From NCBI GenBank assembly GCA_964036155.1, contig OZ038422.1, forward strand, positions 55,451,201 to 55,515,200: a stretch of DNA of 64,000 nt, in the 5' to 3' direction. The position numbers and the translations under genes are program-made. The DNA comes from Diploscapter coronatus. Its lineage: Eukaryota > Nematoda > Chromadorea > Rhabditida > Rhabditidae. Shown in pieces: positions 37,420 through 46,400 of the stretch. Below the pieces are notes generated by a model that saw nothing but the letters and a program-made list of their open reading frames with translations, did not search any database and had not been told where the DNA came from. Position 1 is the stretch's first letter, and every line of letters begins with the position of its first letter.

Positions 37420-38508
37420 ACAAATGCTGGCCACGCAAAAGAGTTCAAGAAAGATTTGTACAGATTATAAAACTAATGTTCAAGAGTCATTTTTCTGTAA
37501 CTCTGCACGTTTTGATAGTTTTGACAACATTCAACATAGTTTGACTAGTTTTCATCAATAATTATGTCTAAGCAACTAATTTTAGCCTGTGAAATCAGTC
37601 CATAGCGGTTGTAGATTATGTCAGAATTCTATTGTGTTCATATTTTGAAAGTCATTGTAATAATTTTCTTGTTTGCAGAAACTCCAATAAAGTATGTGCT
37701 GATTGAATCAATCAAATAACGAAAAATTATTCCATCAACATCTTATCTTAATCATCCTTTTAACAAAATCAAAACTTTTTTTTATTTTATATTCCCCTTT
37801 CTCAAGGGGATTTCAAAAATTCATGAAAACTCATATTTGTTTTCGTGCACGGAAATCTTTAGTAAAAGGCGAAAGATTTTCTCGGTTAAATGCACAAAAA
37901 CGAGAGTAAAGATTCCACCTTCTCACTGACTTGATCATCGAATTTTGTGAGATATTGCAGCTAGGAATACTTTCTTGCTCCCATCGTATTAATGAGTGTT
38001 TGGCGAGAGAACAAAAACCGCAAGTGAGACATTGTGATGGTGTGAGAGACGAAAAGACTTTGCTGTTAGGTCACAAAGGAAAGTGTCGGGCAAGAAAATT
38101 GCCGCTGTTACCATTTCACTTTTTGAATTCGATTCAAATGAAGCGATCAAAACACGTCGAGCACTTTCAATGAGATATTGACTCCTGTTTCCCAGCTTCT
38201 CGTTCGAAACTTCACGAAAATCGACAAGAATTCGATCATTTTGTGAATCTACTCGGCAGGTTCGATTGAACTTTTCGATATGGTGTGCTTCAGAAACAAG
38301 TGAAAACCAAACTGCAGAAAGAACTGGGATATCGATTTTCTAGTGCCTATTCGTTCTTATCAAAACTCGCTTCTCTCATGGAATTACTTAAAACAAACTA
38401 TTCGCAAACATTTCTTATCAGCTAACTCCTCTATCAATCGGTAATTGTCGTGCATTTCTGGTTTTATTTAACATAAAGTCATTCAATACTTATAAATTCT
38501 AGCTCGTA
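37420..38508. other. Intergenic before the HSP70-like gene
   Basis: Kelch 1 3' flank with AATAAA near 37687, then the HSP70 upstream region with a heat-shock element (separate entry). No exon supported. Confidence 0.5.
38206..38218 (+). promoter_or_regulatory. Heat-shock element
   Basis: GAAACTTCACGAA is a perfect three-unit inverted array (GAA nn TTC nn GAA), the consensus for heat-shock factor trimers. It lies about 290 bp upstream of the HSP70-like ATG. Confidence 0.65.
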
Positions 38509-40016
38509 ATGGTCTACATCGGGATCGACTTGGGGACGACATATTCTTGTGTTTCGGTTATTGAAAACGGCAAACCCAAGGCTATTCACCATGATGATGG
38601 TATGCGAATATCATAATTTTGAGAGGATGTGATAATTTTAGGAAAGAATATCGTACCCTCAGTTGTCGCATACGGTGCTGAGATTTTGGTTGGAAATCCT
38701 GCTTTGAATTCTAATATCGATATGTCGAATATCCTATATGGTAAATTAGAATGGTCACTATCACAAAATGCATAGCTTGAAGATTCAAAACGGTTGATTG
38801 GTTGGGAATTCCTGCACAATTTACCGAATGCTGAAGCTCGTCAACTCTGGACATTTAATGTCGATACAAGAGATGTAATTTCAGTGCATTTCTCTATGAA
38901 AACGTGATTTTAGAAATGCGCTGGATATGTGCTGAACAAGGGACGGTCAAATGAGCGATTTTTGAAGCCCGAAGAAGTTTCCGCAGAGATATTGAAATAC
39001 TTGAAGAGAAGAGCCGAGGTGTTATTTTTATTGTTTTCTGGAATTCTTACTTATTTTTTTCTAGATTTATTTAAATCAAAAAGTTACTGGCGTTGTCGTG
39101 ACTGTTCCTGCATTCTTTCAAGATAATCAGAAGGCTGCAACGAAAAAGGCGATTGAATTAGCCGGACTTGAATTAAAACGACTATTGCACGAACCTAACG
39201 CTGCTGCAATCGCTTATAATGCGAAAAACAATCTTGGAGATTCAAAATTGCTGGTTTTTGACTTTGGAGGAGGTCAGCTTTGATATAAAATTATATCTGC
39301 ATTTTTCTAACAATAATTTTAGGAACGTTAGATGTAAGCATTCTAAGAATGATTGGTAATGACGTCAGCGTCATGGCTGTGACCGGTGATATTCATTTAG
39401 GCATGTACTATTCTTTCAAACAGAAATGACTTATATTTTAGGCGGTCAAGATGTTGACGGTCGTATTATGACATATGCACTTGCGGAATTTAAGAAAAGC
39501 AAAAGCTCAAGTTATGATATCTATCTAAGGCCAAGATTAATTAAGAATTTACGCATAAAATGCAGAGAAGCGAAAGAGTTTTTGTCAAATAATATTGAAG
39601 AAACAAATATCTTCGTAAGTGTATCTTCACACTATCTTTAATTAATTCATTTTTTAAATTCAGATGGAAATTAATGATAAAGTTGATTTGGAAGTTCAAT
39701 TGACAAAATCTCAATTGAACCGACTATGTTCTGATCTATTTACTAGAGCGATTCAACAAGTTGATTCGGCTCTAAACACAGCACAAATGACTTCTAACGA
39801 TATTAATTACGTTGTAAGTCATTTATTCAATAAATACATATAAAATAAGATAAAGTGTTTTAGATTCTCGTTGGCGGTTCAACCAGAATACCGAGGATTA
39901 GGGAACTTCTGACTGAGAAATTTGGAAGCGATAAAATCAAACTCGATTTGAATCCAGACGAAATCGTGTCTCATGGAGTTGCTATTGTGGCCAATACTCT
40001 TGAAGTTTCAATATAA
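38509..40016 (+). CDS. Divergent HSP70, ATPase domain only (frame may continue into kelch 2)
   Basis: Nine exons. The protein begins [20 protein letters not shown] (phosphate-1 motif), then [54 protein letters not shown] (phosphate-2), [15 protein letters not shown] and [16 protein letters not shown] (adenosine motif), ending [18 protein letters not shown]. It matches the HSP70 nucleotide-binding domain, but the segment between the first phosphate motif and SKRLIG is shortened. There is no substrate-binding domain and no EEVD end. The intron inside HLG|GQ needs a GC donor (TTTAG|gcatgt, 39400). The last exon can stop at TAA 40014-40016 after VSI, or splice at GAA|gtttca (40005) over a 40-bp intron into 40045. 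A perfect heat-shock element lies upstream. Confidence 0.85.
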
Positions 40017-40044
40017 AATTAATCAAATTCACTTTTTAATTCAG

Positions 40045-41348
40045 TTGGCAATCCAATTTGACAACATCTGTATTGATAGCCCAACGATTTCAAAATTTGA
40101 TAAAATTGCACCAGCAAATTCTATAGCATTTGGAGCAATTAAGCAACTAAAAGTAGGTCCTCCAAGTAGATATGCTAAATCCCATTTTAGAATCAATTTT
40201 TGCACATAAAAGATGGTCTGGGATGTAAATAAGCTTTCCGTGAATAAAAAAAATAATAAAATTCCCTGACCGAAAAAATCGCAAAATCAGTCGCTCAAAA
40301 TGAACACATTTTCACAAACGAAATATTACTTATGCGTGGTGTGTGTGTGGCTATTTTGCCCTTATTTTTTGCGTAGAGCCATTTTATCAGGTTTATTGTC
40401 GATCTAGACTGGGTTTTTGTTATCATTTCTGAAAGGAACTGAAATCCCATTGATCAACAATACAGTGACTGAGTTATCCCGAAATATCAATAATTTGCAG
40501 ATTGGTGGAGACAATTCATTCGATAATTCGCATAAAATTTTATTTTATTGTAAGAGATAATAACTTTAACAGAATAAAAAATTCAATAAGTTATTATAAT
40601 TTAGTTGAATATCAAAATAGTGATAAATATGAAGGAAGGATATGTCTGTTCAATTCACATACCTGCTCAGTAGAAGGAGTTGCAAAATTCCACAATTATT
40701 ATAACCCATATGAAGTAGCAACTACAAAGAATAAAGTAAATTCCTATGTCCGTTATTTTGAAGAATTGTTCAAATTTCAGATTTTTGGAATTAGCTCACT
40801 TCTAAAGTCATTTGAAATATATGACTTGAATACTAAACAAATTGCAAGAGGTTTTATCAACAAATCCATGAATGATCGATTCAAAGAATTTTACAGGTCC
40901 AGAGCCTCCTGAATGGCGTAAATGGGCATCTGTGGTTTATTTCAAAGACAAATTGTATTATTTGGGTGGATTGGATCCTGAAGCAGGGGAATATACGAAT
41001 CGAGTTGATGTAAGAAGATCGAGTGAAAGTCCATGAAATAATTTATTCAGGTTTTAATAGATGGAAAGTGGCAAACAGGACCTGCTTTTCCTTTTCCAAT
41101 TAGATTGGCTCAAACAATAACATGCGATGAAATTTTATACGGTCACATTATAGCATATTCATTATTGTAATTATGGATATTCAGTTATTGATGGATGGGA
41201 AAGTAGAAAGATATATCGACTATCAGACGATGAACGGGAATGGATTGAAATTGGAGAGATTCCAGAAGAACGATATAATTTCGGAGTTGCATCGTTAAAT
41301 GGAAGAATTTACATAACTGGAGGATTTAAGTCGTTAATTTTGTATGAT

Positions 41349-41385
<37 letters not shown>

Positions 41386-41976
41386 CTTCCTAGCCTTATT
41401 ATTCCCACTGGGTGGGGTCGGCTACCCTCAGCCTGTAATGGGTACAGTCGGCCTATCCTAGCCACACAGGACTAGTGGCCCGTCCCGGGGATAGACTGTT
41501 GTTGTGCAACAGCCGAGGGATTTTAGGCGAATTTTTCGTGGTTTTATCCACTACCAACATTTCTTAACCCCCTTGGTTTGGGTGAGGAGCGGGGGGCGAA
41601 CTTGAGCCCTAGCTGTAGGCAGTAACACACAACCACTGCGCTACGCCGCTCCATAATTTTGTATGATAAATAATGTATCATTATATATTTAGTCTTATTG
41701 CATTAAAGTTTTGTTTGCGTTTCGACCCCTCAGCTCCAATTGACAGTCGAGTTTCTCCAATCGCTGATATGAATTATGCAAGATGTTATCATTCGCTTGT
41801 TGTTGCGGATGGAAAACTATATGCAATTGGAGGGTGAGCTGAGATTTTGCATATCTTTATACGAAATATTTATTAACTTAAATTTCAGATTTGATGAAGA
41901 TTTCTGTAATTCAATCGAGGAATACGACCCACAAACGAATAAGTGGCGTGAAGTCGGAAACATTAACATAAAATAA
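40045..41976 (+). CDS. Kelch-repeat protein 2 (probable 3' part of an HSP70-kelch fusion)
   Basis: Exons 40045-40152, 40501-40549, about 40605-40736, 40782-40830, 40898-41010, 41052-41137, about 41186-41342, about 41691-41834 and 41889-41976 join in phase. They include KIGGDNSFDNSHKILFYFEY, RICLFNSHTCSVEG, KWASVVYFKDKLYYLGGLDP, LSDDEREWIEIGEI, ERYNFGVASLNGRIYITGG, ARCYHSLVVADGKLYAIGG and SIEEYDPQTNKWREVG. It is colinear with kelch 1. The first two exons (40045-40152 and 40501-40549) contain no in-frame ATG and begin in phase 0, so the frame must start upstream, and the only source found is the HSP70-like gene. The intron after GGFKSLI contains a SINE (separate entry). An AATAAA overlaps the stop codon. 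Confidence 0.75.
41335..41671 (-). mobile_element. tRNA-derived SINE with poly(A) tail and 18-bp target duplication
   Basis: On the minus strand the element begins GGAGCGGCGTAGCGCAGTGGT with an RNA polymerase III A-box-like TAGCGCAGTGG. It has a plausible B-box around GGGCTCAAGTTCGCC and ends in GAATAATAAGGCTAGGAAG plus about 34 A (seen as T at 41352-41385). The 18-bp sequence TAATTTTGTATGATAAAT occurs at both ends (41335-41352 and 41654-41671). This is a textbook retroposed SINE of about 300 bp, very little decayed, inserted in an intron of kelch 2. Confidence 0.9.
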
Positions 41977-43407
41977 AGCTTGATTATAATAATATCAGAT
42001 TTCATATAGAAATTTTATTCAATAAAGTATGAAATAATAATTTAATTTTAATAAGAATAATACAGACAACTCTCGGAGACGTCCAAGAGTTATGAGGGAT
42101 AATTATAAATGAAATATTTTATTTCAAAAACTTTGTAACAAACTCCAATATTTATTTCACAATAACCTTGATCCATTTTCGGGACTAGTTTATTAGCACA
42201 CACGATGGTTGGGGTATTAGATTCCTAATATTTATACAAGTATTGAAAGAGTTCAATTGCTTATTATTAGTGAAGCAATAATATAAAATAAGAGTAATTT
42301 GAATGCTGAATGTCTACGTTCCAAATCATGATCAAAATATGCAAGAATATCTTCCTCCATGTGTCAATTTGATTAGCTTCAAGTCATCACTGATGTTTCA
42401 TCAGCGTCAATGAATATCATTCAGAACTCAGATAATTAAAAATCAACAAAAAGTAGGTGATTGTCCTGCAGAAATAGGAAAAATACAATTTGAATAACAA
42501 AAAAGTATCTCAAATTGAAGGAGATACGTTATTCAAAAAGGGGGAGAGAAAGAAACGCATCCTTTTTATTTTATTCCAAGCTATCGTTCATCGACGATAG
42601 TCGTTATCTGAAATTTTCCTTGTAAGAGAATAACTTTATTAAAATTCTATTCAACAATATGGCATCAGTCAGACAGTTAGAAGAATATATTTTTGAATCG
42701 TAAATGATTGTGATTCGAGTAGAAAGAAAATTTAATTTTAAAATTTATATTCTTGTCGTACTCACAATCATTAATGATTTAGCGATAAGTTTCAATAGGT
42801 TGCGCATTTATATAGACAGAACGAAGATTTAATAATTTCAAAATTTCGATATACCGTATCATATTTTGTTCATCCTCAGAGTTATCAAAATTTTCTTCCA
42901 TTTTTGAAGGCCAAAACCAATCAAATATCATTTTCGCCCATTTCTATTATTGACCCAAAGCTTAAGCTTCCTTTATTTTATTCTTTTCTTATCTTTGAAA
43001 ACAAATTCTTAAAGACAATACATTTTTGATTAGCTAAATACGGTATATCAAAACTTTTGTAAATATCAATTACATAGTAGTTGAAAACTAATGACAAAAA
43101 TCTCACGGGATCAAACTAATAATGAGAAGAGAGCTAACACTAAAGTTGATCATTTTAAAACGCTTGGTTCTTTATCCTCTAGTCGTTCTATGCACTGTTC
43201 TTATTCGGCTGAAAATTGAACGCTTGAAAATATCAGAGTTTTGTCAAATTTTCACCTATCACCGACAATTCCTTCGTTATGTTCATAGATCTCTTTACTT
43301 CTCTTCAGAATTTCGTATCCGCTGCTGCTGTCTCCAAAGTCGATTGTGGCAGGGGGAAGCTCGCTAAATTAGATGCTCATTTTGGCTGATAATTTTTCAC
43401 TGGAATT
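41977..43407. other. AT-rich intergenic between convergent genes
   Basis: No exon supported. It contains the partner of the 25299 duplicate (42546-42597, ATTCCAAGCTATCGTTCATC core). Confidence 0.45.
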
Positions 43408-46400
43408 TTACTGATGATGTGAGCGATGTTCATGAGTTTCTCTCTCGATCTTCTGCGATTGTCTTCTGACCGGAACAGGGGAAGGCAGAGGTTGGGGCTG
43501 TAGCGGCGGTTCGTAGGTCTCATGATGTTGATGCTGGTGTGAATGTGAATGACCGTTGAGACTTCGAGTTGCTGCTGTCTGGGTTACTACTTGATGATCT
43601 GCATAAGCATTGTATCCAGTGTCTAAAGAATCTTATTTTAATGATCGAAGACCTATCTTTGAATTACTTTGATGCTGGTCGTGAGCATGAGGAGGTCTTG
43701 GAGGTGGTGTTGGCTCGTGTTCTTCGACTATTCTAAATGATTGCCATTCATTTTTTTTTTTAGAAATTTATCATCAAGATTGTTCGAAAATAGAATCAGA
43801 ATCAGGGGCAAAACTTAATTTCGACTCTGAATCCGACTCCGATTATTTTTAAGGGTCAATTTCTAGTCTAACTCCGACGTTTTAAATTCAATTTGTCTCG
43901 CGTCTGATCAGAATAAAATTTGAATTAAAATCACTTGGAAACAAGCTCCCAAGCACACTTGATCGTCATTAAACTAACTCGAATCTTTCAGCGAGTTGCT
44001 TGACAATTCCCGGTTTCGTGACGACCTCCTCCTTCTTGTATGCACTCTGCAGAGGCTCAGGCTTGTCAAGTGTTCCCAAATAGCCAGTCTCTATGTGATG
44101 ACCGTGAGACTGAGTTGCTGTCGTCGTTACGTTAGCTTGATGATGTTCTGTAAAATTACTCTGAGATGATTATTTGAACTTGTTTTTTCTAACCGATATG
44201 AGAAGAAACGTGGCCTTCGCGATGACCTTGCTGATGAGAATGGGAATAATAGCCATGACTATGCTTGGTAGGAGATGGTGACCGGACGATTGAAGAGGAC
44301 AGCTAAATTTGACTTCTTGCACTAGCTACCCTCAAGTTACTCTTATTCTTTTGTAAAAGTTGCCTCTTTTTGAAAATAACACGGGGAAGAGAAAAAAGGG
44401 CAACTTCTACAAAAGGGTAAGAGTAACTTAGCGCAGAGTGCTCTAAATTTTAGTATTTTCTTTCAGCGAATTTAATAAAACATAAAACAGACTGCATTCT
44501 CCTGTGACAATCCGCGTTTGATGTTGACGAAAGGCGAGTTTGGAGGTACAATCGACTCCAGATCAGTTCTCCTATCGATGGGAGAACGGGGGCTCTGTAA
44601 CATCAAATTATCTCACAATTATTTTCTATTTGACTACTTTGATACCTTATTGTATTGCAACACTACAGCACGAAAAAATAGTGCACAAAAGGAAATTTTT
44701 CTATCGTCATCCTAGCCTCTCCAGCAATTTGGAAAAGTAGTTGCATCGTTGCATGCGAAATAGTACAGGTTTTGTTAGGGAAAAAATTCTCTTCCTTTAC
44801 TATTTCGTACGCAGCGTTGTGTAACTGTTGCAACTATTCTTCCAGGTTGCCACCTCACCTACATATTTCTACATGCTATTTTATCATGCTGTAAGATTGT
44901 AACACTTTAAAATTCCCTAGGTGCCTCCTATTCTTACCTGAAAATCATGTTGATCTTCAGTCCACTTATTCTGGCGACTTCTCTCTCTAATCTCTTGCTT
45001 TATGTAGGCAGATTCGAGGTCGGCGTGCTCGTCCGAGAGATCAATCAGCTGGTCTTCGTGAGCACTTTCGTAGCGATGATTAGGCTTCTTCGTCCGATCT
45101 CTCGATTCGTGCTGGCCATGCGAATGTCCGTTGATCTTCGAATGCGCCTCAATTGAGCGGCGATAATCTTCATTCGAGGACATGACGCCACCGCCGATGG
45201 GGCCTCGAGCTAAATCACAAGGTAGACGAATATCAGATCTAGGCAGCGCTTCTTAAGCCAGATTTTCCGTGCGTACCCCTTATGTATCAAATTTCTTTAA
45301 ACGAATTTTGATTTACGTTCCCCCTCCTATAGTTTTCGTTCTGGCTGAAAGTCTTCTTAAGTCTGGCAAATATATTTGAGAAATTTTGAAAATTGAAACT
45401 GCTTCCTAGCATTATTTGTATATTTCTGAAACTTGTTAGGGTTTACTTGGTGAAGGCGAAAATCTTCTGGACGGGACATGATCGAATGGGAAGTCAAATT
45501 CATCCAATTTTGGTACAGAGCTACCTCGATTATAAGGATTGGGCGTTGATGGTCGACTAAATTAATGATATAGCGTTTTGAGAGTCAAATAATTGTAGTC
45601 TTCAAAACTACTTTATGGTTTAATTGGCAATACATCTTTTCTCTAGAACTGTTCATAATTTTATTGGGTTGGTCCATAAGTTCGTAGCACACCGGAGTAA
45701 CTTTCTTTATATCTAACGAACCCAAACGGGGGCTTTCGGTACTAGTGTCATCAGCGTATTGGCTTTCTGATGATGCGCTTCGAAACTCCATCACTTTACT
45801 TATTACGCGTAAACGACGTGCGAAACGAAACTTACTTTTCGGAGTTGCAACAAAAAGCCCATTCCGCGCTACTTTACAGAAATTTATTTTTTAAACCTTT
45901 ATGCTATTAAAGCACGCGTAATTACACAGCCATAGTATAAAATTCCGGATCTTGGCTGACGCAATAAGTATCTCGCGAGTAAAAACTATCTCAAAACCCC
46001 CACTACGTTGCATGACTCTCCTTTTCACTTTTCCCATTTTTCTCTGCGTCTTTCAGCGGGGGAGATAAATTGATCATAACATTCGTCATAGTAGACGCCT
46101 CTTTAGTCTCCATTTTTGACACCCTATCTTTTCACGCGGTAAAAGTTATTATTTTGCCCCTCATGCTTCAATACAGACGAGAGGGGTTCCTCCTCCAGGA
46201 AAAGAAACTAGGCAAAAGCGAGAAGGATGTCACTCCGTCTGGAATATTTCTTCGCGATACACGTATTTTGGGAACAAAGAGGGTGTGCCATTTCTTAGTT
46301 AATGAACGTGATAGGGTGGTACCTAGTTGCTCGACTGGCAGGCACGCTCGTCGGTTTGTGTTGCTCTTTGACATGATGCTCGACTGCCAATTGTCTCAAA

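Noticed and set aside
41580..41653. tRNA gene on the minus strand
   Set aside because: The A-box-like and B-box-like words belong to the SINE head; no cloverleaf with proper acceptor pairing is evident.
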